From Cellulomonas sp. 73-92 (GTDB taxonomy: Bacteria; Actinomycetota; Actinomycetes; Actinomycetales; Cellulomonadaceae): 64,000 nt of DNA. The stretch is taken from the NCBI RefSeq assembly GCF_001898175.1, contig NZ_MKTH01000013.1, forward strand, positions 62,001 to 126,000, written 5' to 3'. Position numbers and translations under genes: made by a program. Numbering within the stretch: position 1 is the stretch's first letter; every line of letters begins with the position of its first letter. A model generated the notes under the pieces. It made no database searches. It was not told the DNA's origin and saw nothing but the letters and a program-made list of their open reading frames with translations. This document shows positions 17,541-26,730 of this stretch, piece after piece.

Positions 17541-19259
17541 TCAGGCCTCCGGGAGCGTCACCCGGGTCGTGGCGAGGTCCCCGTCGGGGTCCAGGGCGAG
17601 CTCCTGGCGGAGGCGCCAGGCCTCGTCGTGCGCGGGGAAGTCGGTGCGGAAGTGCCCGCCGCGGCTCTCCTGCCGCTGGTAGGCGGCGGCGGCGATGATC
17701 GTCGCCATCTGGTGGACGTTCGTCGTCTCCCACTCCGACGGCTGCGGCTGCGCGAGGAGGCGGCCGTCGGCCTGGCGCCGGTCGGCGTCGGTCGGCACCT
17801 CGGCCAGCGCCGTGAGGGTGGCGGCCAGGCCCGCCTCGTCGCGCAACGGTCCCGTGCCGTTGGTGGCGACGCGCTGGATGCGTGCGCGCGCGGCCGCCGA
17901 GACCAGGGCGCCGTCGCCCTGCCGGGCCGCGGGGTCGCGGCGCACGAGGTCGCCGTCCGCGAAGGCGCGGGCGATCTCGTCGGCCGCGCGGTGGGCGAAG
18001 ACCATGCCCTCCAGCAGGGAGTTCGACGCCAGCCGGTTCGCGCCGTGCACGCCGGTGCAGGCCGCCTCCCCCGCCGCGTACAGGCCCGGGAGCGACGCGC
18101 GTCCCCGCAGGTCGGTGACCACTCCGCCGGAGAAGTAGTGCTGGGCGGGCGCCACCGGGATCAGCTCGGCCGCCATGTCCAGGCCGTGCTCCGCGAGGGC
18201 CTCGGTGATCGTCGGGAAGCGCCTGGCCAGGAACTCCGCGCCGAGGTGCCGGGCGTCGAGCCACACGTGGTCGGACCCGGTGAGGGCCATGCGCCGGACG
18301 ATCGCGTGCGCGACGACGTCCCGCGGCGCGAGCTCCGCGAGCGGGTGGACCTCGGGCATGAAGCGGACGCCGTCGGTGTCGAGGAGGAGCGCGCCCTCGC
18401 CGCGCACCGCCTCGGAGATGAGCGCGAGCTGGCCCTTCACGCCCGAACCGAGCCACAGCACGGTGGGGTGGAACTGGACGAACTCGACGTCCCCGACGCG
18501 GGCGCCGGCGCGCAGCGCCGCGGTGATGCCGTCGCCCGTGGCCTGCGGCGGGTTCGTCGACGCGCGGTACACCTGCCCGATCCCGCCGGTGGCCAGCAGC
18601 ACCGCCGGCGCCAACGCCGCGCCGACGCCGCCACGGTCGCCCTCGCCGATGACGTGCAGGGTCACGCCGCAGACCGGTCCCGGCCTCCCGTCGCCGCCCG
18701 GCGCCGCGGTCAGGATGTCCAGCACCAGGGCGTGCTCGACGACCTCGATGCCGGGGTCGTCGCGCACCGCCTCCACCTGGGCGACCAGTGCGCGGCTGAC
18801 CTCGGCGCCCGTCGCGTCGCCGCCGGCGTGGATGATGCGGTTGGCGTGGTGGCCGCCCTCCCGTGTGAGGGAGAGGGAGCCGTCCGCGGCGCGGTCGAAG
18901 ATCGCGCCCCTTCCGACCAGCTCGCGCACGCGCTCCGGTCCCTCGGTGACGAGCACCTCGACCGCGCGCGGGTCGCAGAGGCCGACGCCCGCGACGAGGG
19001 TGTCCTTGAGGTGCGCCTCCGGGGAGTCCGTCGGGTCCAGGGCCGCGGCGATGCCGCCCTGCGCCCAGAGGGTGGAGCCCGACGCGAGGACGTCCTTGGT
19101 GACGAGGAGGACCCTGGGCACCCGCGTCCGGAGCTCGAGCGCGGCCGTCAGGCCGGCGATCCCGGAGCCGACGACGATCGCGTCCGCCTCCACGGTCCAG
19201 CCCGGCGCCTGTCCGGCGAGCTTCGTCGCGAGGCGGATGTTCGTGGGCGTGGCGGTCAC
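17541..19259 (-). CDS. nadB: L-aspartate oxidase
   Basis: Flavoprotein oxidising L-aspartate to iminoaspartate, the first step toward quinolinate. About 572 aa. FAD dinucleotide motif VVGSGIAGLTAALELR near the N-terminus, STLWAQGGIAA, the active-site region APAQHYFSGGVVTDLRGR and SNSLLEGMVFAHR are all visible. Start is uncertain: GTG at 19259 (VTATPTNI) lies 12 bases after AGGAGG, whereas ATG at 19271 directly abuts it; I took the GTG. nadA is not in the window. The 5' side is a tandem-repeat array. Confidence 0.94.
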   Translation of the reverse strand: MTATPTNIRLATKLAGQAPGWTVEADAIVVGSGIAGLTAALELRTRVPRVLLVTKDVLASGSTLWAQGGIAAALDPTDSPEAHLKDTLVAGVGLCDPRAVEVLVTEGPERVRELVGRGAIFDRAADGSLSLTREGGHHANRIIHAGGDATGAEVSRALVAQVEAVRDDPGIEVVEHALVLDILTAAPGGDGRPGPVCGVTLHVIGEGDRGGVGAALAPAVLLATGGIGQVYRASTNPPQATGDGITAALRAGARVGDVEFVQFHPTVLWLGSGVKGQLALISEAVRGEGALLLDTDGVRFMPEVHPLAELAPRDVVAHAIVRRMALTGSDHVWLDARHLGAEFLARRFPTITEALAEHGLDMAAELIPVAPAQHYFSGGVVTDLRGRASLPGLYAAGEAACTGVHGANRLASNSLLEGMVFAHRAADEIARAFADGDLVRRDPAARQGDGALVSAAARARIQRVATNGTGPLRDEAGLAATLTALAEVPTDADRRQADGRLLAQPQPSEWETTNVHQMATIIAAAAYQRQESRGGHFRTDFPAHDEAWRLRQELALDPDGDLATTRVTLPEA

Positions 19260-19384
19260 GGGCGCCAGCATCCTCCTGGTGCGCGCGGCGCGGCGAAACG
19301 GGGTGGCCGGGTGAGACGCCTCGGAGGTCTGCCGCGCGGACCCGACGATCGGTGGCGGCTGCTCGCGTGGCATTCGCAGGTGGT

Positions 19385-19655
19385 TGACCGAGCCGCTCGG
19401 TTGCGCTCCCGACATCCACAGGCGGGGGCAACCGAGCCGCTCGGCTGCTCGGCAGGCGTCCAGGCGGGGGCGACCGAACCGCTCGGCTGCTCGGCCGGCA
19501 TCCACAGGCGGGGGCGACCGAGCCGCTCGGCTGCTCGGCAGGCATCCAGGCGGGGGCGACCGAGCCGCTCGGCTGCTCGGCCGGCATCCACAGGCGGGGG
19601 CGACCGAGCCGCTCGAGTGCTCGGCCGGCATCCACAGGCGGGTGACCGAGCCGCC
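19385..19655. repeat. tandem-repeat array, about six 43-45-bp units
   Basis: Units of the form ACCGAGCCGCTCGGCTGCTCGG followed by a CGGCATCCACAGGCGGGGG or shorter CAGGCATCCAGGCGGGGG end. Alternating 45- and 43-base units shift the reading frame, so no protein is encoded. The array fills most of the gap between nadB (start 19259) and the LexA-box HNH gene. Confidence 0.88.
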
Positions 19656-19742
19656 CACAGCCCCGGCCGATGGGGCGCTGCGCACCGCTGTTTCCGCTGA
19701 TCAAACGCCATTTCGTGGTTGCGCGACACCGTTCCGGGGCGA

Positions 19743-19764
19743 TAGGGTTCGAACGTTCGTTCGA
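19743..19764 (+). promoter_or_regulatory. SOS (LexA) box and -10 of the DUF222/HNH gene
   Basis: TCGAAC-GTTC-GTTCGA at 19749-19764 is a perfect match to the actinobacterial LexA consensus TCGAAC-N4-GTTCGA. A -10-like TAGGGT (19743-19748) directly abuts it, so LexA would cover the start of transcription. The gene start is 17 bases downstream. Confidence 0.88.
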
Positions 19765-19780
19765 CGCGTGATGGGGGTGC

Positions 19781-21427
19781 ATGACGATGGAGCCGGGTTC
19801 GCCGTGCGCTGCCGTGCCGCCGGAGGTGTCCGCCTGGGTCGCGGCCGGACGCGATGTCCTGGCGATCGCGGACCGTGCGGACGAGTGGGACGGGGCGGTG
19901 CGCCGCCTCGTCCTCGGCGAGCTCGACCGCGTCGACCGGCTGGCGGCGGTGGTTCGAGGCAAGGTGCTGACCGCCGAGAGCGACGCTGGGACCTGGAGCC
20001 TGCGCGGCGACCGGGACCTCGCCGGGTTCGTCGGCCGGGAGCTGCGGCAGGGCCGCAGCGCGGGGCTGGCGGCCGTGGGGCAGGCCGGGACGTTGGCGGC
20101 GATGCCGACCGTCGCGGAAGCCCTCGTCGACGGCCCCGTGACCACCAGGCACGTCGCGGAGATCACGCGCGCCACCGCCGCCAGCGCCGCGCTGGCCACC
20201 GAGCTCGCCACGGGCGCGGGCCAGGCACAGGTGGTCGAGCTGGCGAGCCAGCTAGACGGGACCGAGTTCGGCAAGGCGCTGCAGCAGATGAGCGCGGCCC
20301 TGGACCCCGCCACGCGGCAGCGCACGCACGACGAGCAGCGTGAGGCCCGATCGTTCGCCTGGACACACACCCCTGGCGGGACCCTGGTCAAGGGCCGTCT
20401 CGACTCAGTGGCTGGGCACAAGCTCGCGAAGGTGATCGATGCTCTGTGTCCTCGCCCGGCGCTCGACGACGAGCGCACCCGGGAGCAGCGGCAGGCCGAC
20501 GCGCTCTTGGCCATGGTCGAGAAGGTCGCCGGCGACAAGGCCACCACGCCCGGGGCCGTCGCCCCGGTCCAGGCCGTCATCACCTTCACGCAGGAGACGT
20601 GGGCGGCGCTGCGCGCGATGCGGGAGGCGGCCGCCGAGCCGGCGCGCGTTCCGGGTTCGGCACTGGATGTGGCCGCTCGGCTGCAGGGCGAGGCCGCGGC
20701 GACGGACGAGACCGGTCAGGCCTGGCCTGCCAGCGAGATCGCCCGGGCGCTGTGCGACTGCGCGTTGACGTGGGCGATGGTCGGCACGCCGGGTGCGGAT
20801 CTCGACCTGGGACGCGAATCGCGGTGCTTCCGCCGCCAGCACTGGATGGCGCTGTACGCCGCGGGGATCACCACGTGCAGCATCGGCGCCTGCAGCATGC
20901 CGCTCGCTCACACGGAGCTGCACCACCTGCGTTGGTGGCAGGAGCACGGCGGGGCGACCGACATCGCCAACTGCCTCCCGTACTGCTCGTTCCACCACCA
21001 CGAGATCCACCGCCTCGGCATCGAGGTCATCCGCCGGGCAGACGGGACCGTGGAGCATCGCTATCCCGATGGGCGGCCCTACGGTGCGGGCGGCCACGGC
21101 TCGCCGACGAGCACGTGCCGGCGCGGAGTCGCGCCCGCAAGCGGCCGCGTGGGCGACCGTGCCGTTGCCGCTCTGGATCACCCTCGCCGTGCGGCCGCGG
21201 ACGGCCCTCCGTGCGCGGCCGAGGGTGACCCTCGCCCTGCGGCCGCGGACCACCCTCCCCTCGTGGCCGCGGATCGCCCGCCCTTCGCGGCTCTTGACGA
21301 CCGTTCCCTTGCGGGAGCGGGTGATCCACCCTTTGCTGCTGGCGTGAAGGCGCCGGTAGACCGGGCCCCGGCCGCGTCGACAGGGAGCGATCCGCCGCGG
21401 GATCTGCTCGACCTCTTGACCGATTGA
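19781..21427 (+). CDS. DUF222 / HNH endonuclease protein (13E12 repeat family)
   Basis: 548 aa. N-terminal and central DUF222 region (about 10-330), then an HNH nuclease-like domain near residues 368-412: CSIGACSMP, the HH pair of TELHHLRWW, GGATDIANCLPYC and HHHEIH, all expected ligands and catalytic positions. Mycobacterial 13E12 proteins share this architecture and several are LexA regulated. The C-terminus (about 450-530) consists of degenerate D-x-P-P-x-A-A repeats of 7-10 residues. Start ATG after GGGGGT. In opposite orientation to the surrounding core genes, so probably inserted. Exact activity unknown. Confidence 0.9.
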   Translation: MTMEPGSPCAAVPPEVSAWVAAGRDVLAIADRADEWDGAVRRLVLGELDRVDRLAAVVRGKVLTAESDAGTWSLRGDRDLAGFVGRELRQGRSAGLAAVGQAGTLAAMPTVAEALVDGPVTTRHVAEITRATAASAALATELATGAGQAQVVELASQLDGTEFGKALQQMSAALDPATRQRTHDEQREARSFAWTHTPGGTLVKGRLDSVAGHKLAKVIDALCPRPALDDERTREQRQADALLAMVEKVAGDKATTPGAVAPVQAVITFTQETWAALRAMREAAAEPARVPGSALDVAARLQGEAAATDETGQAWPASEIARALCDCALTWAMVGTPGADLDLGRESRCFRRQHWMALYAAGITTCSIGACSMPLAHTELHHLRWWQEHGGATDIANCLPYCSFHHHEIHRLGIEVIRRADGTVEHRYPDGRPYGAGGHGSPTSTCRRGVAPASGRVGDRAVAALDHPRRAAADGPPCAAEGDPRPAAADHPPLVAADRPPFAALDDRSLAGAGDPPFAAGVKAPVDRAPAASTGSDPPRDLLDLLTD

Positions 21428-21443
21428 GTCGCTGCCCGTCCCG

Positions 21444-21449
21444 TACCGT
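21444..21449 (+). promoter_or_regulatory. -10 of leaderless P-loop kinase gene
   Basis: TACCGT, six bases before the GTG at 21456; no Shine-Dalgarno sequence is present. This gives the kinase a promoter separate from the HNH gene. Confidence 0.55.
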
Positions 21450-21455
21450 GGCCAC

Positions 21456-22010
21456 GTGACCGAGGGACCGAAGGGTCGCCGGGGCGCGCAGACGCTCGTC
21501 GTCCTCTCGGGGCTGCCCGGGTCGGGCAAGACGACGCTGGCGCGCGATCTGGCAAACCGGATGGGCGCGGTGCACGTGCGGATCGACACGATCGAGGCGG
21601 CGCTCGCCTCGTCGGGCATCGTCGCGGCCGCGGGCGGGTGGGGCGCGGCCCCCGATGCCGGTTACCGGGTGGCCTACGCCGTGACGCGCGACCTGCTGGC
21701 TGCCGGGCACGACGTCGTCGCCGACAGCGTCAACCCGCTCGTGGTCACGCGACGCGCGTGGGCCGACGTAGCCGACAGCGCGGGGTCGCGGCACCTCGAT
21801 GTCGAGGTCGTCTGCTCCGACCGGGATATCCACCGGCGGCGCGTCGAGGGGCGGACGTCTGACCTCGACGGGATGACGGTCCCGACGTGGGAGCAGGTCG
21901 AGGCGCGCCGATACGAGCCCTGGGACGCGAACGTGCTCCGCGTCGACACGAGGGACGGCGTGGCGGACGGCGTGCGCGCCATCGTCGGCCACCTCACCGC
22001 GGATTCGTGA
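21456..22010 (+). CDS. P-loop (AAA_33/zeta-like) kinase or ATPase
   Basis: 184 aa. Walker A GLPGSGKTTLARDL near residue 20, an RIDTIEAAL strand, VVADSVNPL as likely second acidic motif, and a lid-like CSDRDIHRRRVEGR region. The pattern is that of small-molecule kinases related to gluconate kinase, chloramphenicol phosphotransferase and zeta toxins; the substrate cannot be assigned. Start GTG at 21456. Shares the plus-strand insertion with the SOS-box HNH gene, 28 bases away. Confidence 0.75.
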   Translation: MTEGPKGRRGAQTLVVLSGLPGSGKTTLARDLANRMGAVHVRIDTIEAALASSGIVAAAGGWGAAPDAGYRVAYAVTRDLLAAGHDVVADSVNPLVVTRRAWADVADSAGSRHLDVEVVCSDRDIHRRRVEGRTSDLDGMTVPTWEQVEARRYEPWDANVLRVDTRDGVADGVRAIVGHLTADS

Positions 22011-22079
22011 CCACCGCCGTGCGCCGATCCGACGACCAGCCGGGCACGCCCTCGCGGAACGACGAACTGACGGGCACCC

Positions 22080-22964
22080 TCAGCGGAGGGTGAGCTCCCC
22101 GTTGTCGATCAGGCGGGTCGCGCCGACGCGCGCGGCCAGCACGAGGAGCGCCGGGCCGGTCGCGCCCGGGGCGACCTCCTCGAAGGAGGACGGGTCGACG
22201 AGCGCGGCGTAGTCGAGGGAGTCGACGCCCTCGGCACCGGTGAGCACGGCGACGGCCGCCGCGAGGATCTGGTCCGACGCGCCGCCTTCGTCGGCCGCCG
22301 ACCGCGCCGCGGCGAGCGATCGCGAGAGGCAGAGGGCGCGTCGGCGTTCGTCGGCGGTGAGGTAGGCGTTGCGCGACGACAGCGCGAGGCCGTCGGAGTC
22401 GCGGACGATCGGCACGCCCACCACCGTGAGTGGCACGTCGAGGTCGCGCACCATGCGCCGGACGGCGGCGAGCTGCTGGGCGTCCTTCTGGCCGAAGAGC
22501 GCGACGCCCGGACGGGTGAGGTGCATGAGCTTGAGCACCACGGTGAGCACCCCGTCCAGGTGGCCGGGGCGGAAGCCGCCCTCGAGCACCTCCCCGATGC
22601 GACCGGCGGTCACCCTGACCACGGGATCGCCCTCCGGGTACATGACCGCAGGGGTCGGGGCGAAGACCACGTCGCCGTCGCCGAGCAGGCCGTCGCCGCT
22701 GAGCAGGGCGAGGTCACCCTCGAGGTCGCGGGGGTAGCGGTCGAGGTCCTCAGCCGGCCCGAACTGCAGCGGGTTGACGAAGATCGTCACCACCACGTGG
22801 TCGGCGAGCTCGCGAGCGCGGCGCACCAGGGCGAGGTGCCCGGCGTGCAGGGCGCCCATGGTCATGACGACCGCGCGGCGGTGCTGGTGACCGCCGACGG
22901 GCTCCTCGTCCTGCGCGCCGAGCGCCGCGGCGAGCGCGGCCGTGTCCGCCACGAGGCGGGTCAT
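22080..22964 (-). CDS. panC: pantothenate synthetase
   Basis: Condenses pantoate and beta-alanine with ATP to pantothenate. 294 aa; nucleotidyltransferase signature [17 protein letters not shown] (HxGH), [27 protein letters not shown] and [10 protein letters not shown] are all present. Its ATG overlaps the stop of the upstream DUF2520 gene (ATGA), so the two are coupled. In related genomes panD follows; here the next genes are the plus-strand kinase and HNH gene. Confidence 0.97.
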   Translation of the reverse strand: MTRLVADTAALAAALGAQDEEPVGGHQHRRAVVMTMGALHAGHLALVRRARELADHVVVTIFVNPLQFGPAEDLDRYPRDLEGDLALLSGDGLLGDGDVVFAPTPAVMYPEGDPVVRVTAGRIGEVLEGGFRPGHLDGVLTVVLKLMHLTRPGVALFGQKDAQQLAAVRRMVRDLDVPLTVVGVPIVRDSDGLALSSRNAYLTADERRRALCLSRSLAAARSAADEGGASDQILAAAVAVLTGAEGVDSLDYAALVDPSSFEEVAPGATGPALLVLAARVGATRLIDNGELTLR

Positions 22965-23899
22965 CGGTCCTCCTTCGAGCCTGCCAGCGCGTCCAACAGG
23001 CGCTGCGCCGCGGCCTCGTCGAGCAGACCCGCGGCGACGGCGCGGACGGTCGCCGCCCGCGCCAGAGCACGGTACCCCTCGACGACGTCGACGCTCCCCG
23101 TCGCGGCGGCCAGCCCCGTGAGCACGTCGAGGTGCTCTGCCACCGTGCCGGCGTCGCCGCGGCGCACCGGGCCCGTCAGCGCGGCGATGGCACCTGGCCC
23201 GCCCCCCCGCGACTCGGCGCGGAGGGCGCCGTCGAGCGCCGCCTCCAGGAGCGGGCGCAGCATCCGGCCCGGGTCGTCGACGCCCGCCGCCGCGAGGGCC
23301 GCCGCCGCCTGCGCGACGAGCACGGTGAGGTGGTTCGCCCCGTGGGCGAGCCCCGCGTGGTAGAGCCCGCGGGCGGCCTCGGCGACGACGACCGGCTCAC
23401 CTCCGATCTCGACGACGAGCGCCTGCGCGATGGGCAGGACGGCGGCGGGGGCGGTGACGGCGAACGGGCAGCCCTCGAGGCGGTGCAGGTCGAGCGACGT
23501 GCCCGTGAAGGTCATCGCCGGATGGATCGCGAGCGGGATCGCGCCCGCGGACCGGGCGGGATCGAGGACCGCGGTCCCGTACCGACCGGCGGTGTGCACG
23601 ACGAGCTGGCCGACCTGCCACGCGCCCGTGGCCGCCAGGCCGGTGACGAGGGGCGCGAGGGCGTCGTCGGGCACTGCGAGCAGGACGAGCTCCGCGCGGC
23701 GCACCACCTCCGGGATCTCGACGACCGGTACGCCGGGCAGGAGCATCTCGGCACGCTCCAGCGACTCCTGGGACACCGCACTCACCGCGACGACCGGGTG
23801 GCCGGCGGCCCGCAGCGCGTTGCCGAGCACCGCCCCGACGCGGCCCGCGCCGACGATGCCGACGCCGAGCCGCCCGGGTCGCTCGGAGGGCGCGCTCAC
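22961..23899 (-). CDS. Rossmann-like / DUF2520 dehydrogenase-type protein
   Basis: 312 aa. NAD(P)-binding Rossmann motif [22 protein letters not shown] at the N-terminus, followed by [12 protein letters not shown] and a helical DUF2520 C-domain ([10 protein letters not shown] at the junction). It accompanies panC in many actinobacteria; ketopantoate-reductase-like chemistry has been proposed for the context but is not demonstrated here. Start taken as GTG at 23897-23899, where homology begins; no good ribosome site. Upstream DNA is a 45-bp tandem array, in which the ORF stays open to 24091 without being protein-like. Confidence 0.85.
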   Translation of the reverse strand: MSAPSERPGRLGVGIVGAGRVGAVLGNALRAAGHPVVAVSAVSQESLERAEMLLPGVPVVEIPEVVRRAELVLLAVPDDALAPLVTGLAATGAWQVGQLVVHTAGRYGTAVLDPARSAGAIPLAIHPAMTFTGTSLDLHRLEGCPFAVTAPAAVLPIAQALVVEIGGEPVVVAEAARGLYHAGLAHGANHLTVLVAQAAAALAAAGVDDPGRMLRPLLEAALDGALRAESRGGGPGAIAALTGPVRRGDAGTVAEHLDVLTGLAAATGSVDVVEGYRALARAATVRAVAAGLLDEAAAQRLLDALAGSKEDR

Positions 23900-23930
23900 C
23901 GCCGTGCGGCCGCGTGGCTCAGGCGACCGG

Positions 23931-24165
23931 TGTGGCGGACCCGGTCGTCGGTCCGTCGCAACGCGGCGCCGCAGGCAGGACGGACCCGGTCGCCGACCCA
24001 CCTCGACGAAACGCCGCAGGCGTGGCGGACCCGGTCGTCGACCCACCGCGACCGAGCCCCGCAGGCATGACGGGCCGGGTCGCCGACCCACCGCGACCCA
24101 CCGCCGCGGCCCGGCTCAGGGCCGGGCCGGCCGAGCGGCGCGGGCATCACCGGCTCCGCATCCAC
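23931..24165. repeat. 45-bp tandem array running into the 3' end of the PH-domain gene
   Basis: The CCGGTCG landmark recurs at 23941, 23986, 24031, 24076 and 24121, an exact 45-base period. The unit includes GACCCACCGCGACC and GCAGGCATGACG. The last unit contains the stop codon (24147-24149) of the PH-domain gene, so the array looks like outward copies of that gene's end. Confidence 0.82.
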
Positions 24166-25958
24166 TGCTCGGGTGCGGCCGTCCGCCGGGCGTGCCGGGC
24201 CCGCTCCGCCTGCTCCTCCAGCAGCGCGACCGCCACCGCGGTGTCCAGGTGCTCGATCCGCGGCACCACCGGGCCGTGCACCGAGTGCGCGGCGACCGAC
24301 GCGACGTCCAGCTGGCGCTGCAGCGGCCCCTGCTCGAGGGCCAGGGACTGGGTCCGCTCGTGCGGCACCACGTCGAGCCGCCGCCAGAAGCGGCCGGACC
24401 GCAGCAGCAGCGCCCGCCGCGTCACCAGCACGCCGTGCCGACGCCAGCCGATCGGGTCGACCCACCGCGAGCGCCGCGGTGCGGCCGTGTACCCGCCGTC
24501 CTCGCCCAGGCCGACGAGCCCCGCCTGGACCGCCGCGCGCGGGTCGTCCACGCCGAGGTCGGGCAGGACGAGCCAGAGGGCGAGCAGCGCCTCGTCGCGC
24601 GTGGCGACCGGATGGAGCACCGTCTCGGTGCCCTGCTTCTCGCGGTCGCCGGCGTAGCCGGCCACGTTGACGACGACCCGCCACCAGTCCTTGCCGCGCC
24701 ACAGCAGCGGCTGGTGCAGCCGCACGGCCTGGACACGCCCCGGTGGCAGGGTCTGCAACCGGGTCTCGGTGAGCCCGTGGCGCAGCCGGATGCCGTCCGG
24801 CGAGGTCGCGGCCCGGAACGTGGCGCTCCCGTTGATCCGCTGCCAGAAGAAGCTGAACAGGGCGAACGCCATCGGGACCAGGGAGTAGATGGCCTCGAAC
24901 GGCGCGCTCACCGAAATCATCACGACGATCGCGACGATGAAGAGGGCGAACCACACCGTGCCGCCGGACAGGATGATCGACCCGAGCAGCCGAGGCATCG
25001 GCAGCTCGTAGACGAGGTGCTCCGGCGCCGTCGCGAACGTGGGCTCGGTGACCGCACCGGGCCGGGTCGTGGCCGCCGGGTACGGGCGGGCGTAGCGCGC
25101 GTCCGCGTAGCTCGGGACGGCCCCCGCGGGCGGCCCGGCGAGCGAACCGTCCGCGGCCGGGATCCCGGACGCGTCGGCCGACGAAGCCGGCTGCGCGCCG
25201 TAGGCGGCCGGCGTCCCGGACGACGAGGCCGGCTGCGAGCCGTACGGCGCCCACGAGGTGACACCGGACGACGACGGCTCCGAACCGTCCTGAGCCGCCC
25301 CCTCGAGCCGTTCGCCCGACGAGCCGGCCATGCCCGCCGCAGGCTCCGCAGCGGCTCCCGGGAACCAGGACGGTGCCTGGTCGAGGGGTCGGGCGGCGCC
25401 CGGCGCGGCCGCGCTCGTCGTGCGCTCGCCCGGGGTGCCCGGCCGACGGAGCCCGGCCGCCAGGGCCAGCAGCTCGGCACGCAGCGCGTCCGCCTCCGTC
25501 TCGCGGAGGAAGGCCAGCGACACCCGCGAGCCCGCCCCACCGGCCACCTCGAGGCGCAGCTCCGAGAGCCCGACGAGCCGCGCGAGCAGCGGCTGCACGA
25601 CGTCGATCGCCTGGAGCCGGTCGAGGCGTGCCTGCCGCTGCTGCCGGAAGACGATGCCCTGCCGCAGGTGGACGGCCTCGTCGGTCACGGCGTACCGGGT
25701 GACGCGCCACGAGACGAACGACCAGGCGACCGCGACCAGGGCGACGAGGACGAACCCGCCGAGCACCGCGACCCAGCCGTCGCCGCCGAGCAGGCGCGCC
25801 GCGCCGCGGATGTCCCCGGTGAACTGGGTCGACGCGATGATGAGGACCGCGGCGATGATCTTCCAGCCCCGCAGCAGGGGCGTCACCGGGTGCATCCGCC
25901 GCCAGACGTAGCCGTCCTCGCCGACGCCCTCCGGCCGGACCGGTGCCGGGACGCTCAT
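24147..25958 (-). CDS. membrane PH-domain protein (YdbT-like)
   Basis: 603 aa. Two N-terminal membrane helices (about 30-80), a bacterial PH_2 domain (about 80-165: YAVTDEAVHLRQGIVFRQQRQ), a long Pro/Ser/Ala linker with SSGTPAAYGAQPASS-type repeats (about 170-310), another helix pair (345-390), then two further PH-like regions (IRLRHGLTETRLQTLPPGRVQ; LVTRRALLLRSGRFWRR). Paired with a small PH protein upstream, as in the YdbS/YdbT pairs of Bacillus. Start ATG at 25956-25958 with GGGGGT. Membrane-stress protection is known for the Bacillus pair; role here inferred. Confidence 0.83.
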   Translation of the reverse strand: MSVPAPVRPEGVGEDGYVWRRMHPVTPLLRGWKIIAAVLIIASTQFTGDIRGAARLLGGDGWVAVLGGFVLVALVAVAWSFVSWRVTRYAVTDEAVHLRQGIVFRQQRQARLDRLQAIDVVQPLLARLVGLSELRLEVAGGAGSRVSLAFLRETEADALRAELLALAAGLRRPGTPGERTTSAAAPGAARPLDQAPSWFPGAAAEPAAGMAGSSGERLEGAAQDGSEPSSSGVTSWAPYGSQPASSSGTPAAYGAQPASSADASGIPAADGSLAGPPAGAVPSYADARYARPYPAATTRPGAVTEPTFATAPEHLVYELPMPRLLGSIILSGGTVWFALFIVAIVVMISVSAPFEAIYSLVPMAFALFSFFWQRINGSATFRAATSPDGIRLRHGLTETRLQTLPPGRVQAVRLHQPLLWRGKDWWRVVVNVAGYAGDREKQGTETVLHPVATRDEALLALWLVLPDLGVDDPRAAVQAGLVGLGEDGGYTAAPRRSRWVDPIGWRRHGVLVTRRALLLRSGRFWRRLDVVPHERTQSLALEQGPLQRQLDVASVAAHSVHGPVVPRIEHLDTAVAVALLEEQAERARHARRTAAPEQWMRSR

Positions 25959-25995
25959 CGCCGGACCCCCGCCCCGGCGAGCTCGACAGGCGTGC

Positions 25996-26484
25996 TCACA
26001 GGCCCGCCAGCCGCGCCTCGCCGCGCGACGCCAGCCGCTCGCGCAGCCGCGCAGCCTCGGCCGGCGGCAGGCCCGCGATCCACGCGTCCGACGACGGCGA
26101 CGCCGTGTGCAGCTGGACCCGCGCGATGCCCATGGCACGGTCGATCGGCCCGGCCTTGACGTCGACGAACTGCATCCGCCCGTACGGCACGACGACGAGC
26201 GAGCGGAACATGATGCCGCGGCGGATCAGCAGGTCGTCGTCCCGCTCGGCGTAGCGCAGCGCACCGACCTGCCGCGGCACGAGCCACAGCAGCCACAGCG
26301 CGAGCAGCACGACGACCGCCGGCAGCACCCACAGCCACGCGATGCCGCTCAGCACTGGTGGCAGCACGGCGACGACGAGCAGCGGGACGAGCCAGGCGGC
26401 GGCGACCGTCAGCCGCGCGGCGGCGAGTCGCGGTGAGACCTGTGTCCAGGTCAGGTCGAGGGAGAACGGGTCCGCAGGGGCCAT
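25996..26484 (-). CDS. small membrane PH-domain protein (YdbS-like)
   Basis: 162 aa from ATG at 26482-26484 (MAPADPFSLDLTW), with AGGAT upstream. Two membrane helices at about 25-70 (VPLLVVAVLPPVLSGIAWLWVL...) and a C-terminal PH_2 domain (DDLLIRRGIMFRSLVVVPYGRMQFVDVKAG trimmed to its core pattern). Ends 37 bases before the larger PH protein, with which it probably works. Confidence 0.85.
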   Translation of the reverse strand: MAPADPFSLDLTWTQVSPRLAAARLTVAAAWLVPLLVVAVLPPVLSGIAWLWVLPAVVVLLALWLLWLVPRQVGALRYAERDDDLLIRRGIMFRSLVVVPYGRMQFVDVKAGPIDRAMGIARVQLHTASPSSDAWIAGLPPAEAARLRERLASRGEARLAGL

Positions 26485-26668
26485 ACGGCCATCCTGGCAC
26501 CCGGGGGCGTCAGGGCGGACGGGACCCGGGGAGCGTGGTCGTCGCCGCAGCATCCGATCGGGCGCACCGCGCCACGTCCGGCGCGTCGCCGGGACCCGCG
26601 GACCGGCCGCGCCGCCGCCGGTCCGCGGCCCGCAGCGCCGTGACAGAGCGGTGGGTCCGGCGATGCCG

Positions 26669-26730
26669 TCAGGACGCGGCGGGGACCGCGGTGACGCCTC
26701 TCAGGACGCTGCGGGGTCCGGGGTCACGCC
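26669..26730. repeat. 32-bp-period duplication at the 3' end of the DUF3180 gene
   Basis: TCAGGACGCNGCGGGG... occurs at 26701-26730 (covering the last codons and stop of the DUF3180 gene, read on the minus strand) and again at 26669-26698 with about four differences; a more decayed third unit may precede it. The remaining intergenic DNA 26485-26668 shows no feature. Confidence 0.65.

Noticed and set aside
19385..19655. CRISPR array
   Set aside because: Units are contiguous 43-45-bp tandem copies without unique spacers, and no cas genes are present.
16468..20589. 1373-codon open frame on the minus strand
   Set aside because: Only the last 298 codons (nadC) are protein-like; the rest is a shadow frame across nadB and the repeat array.
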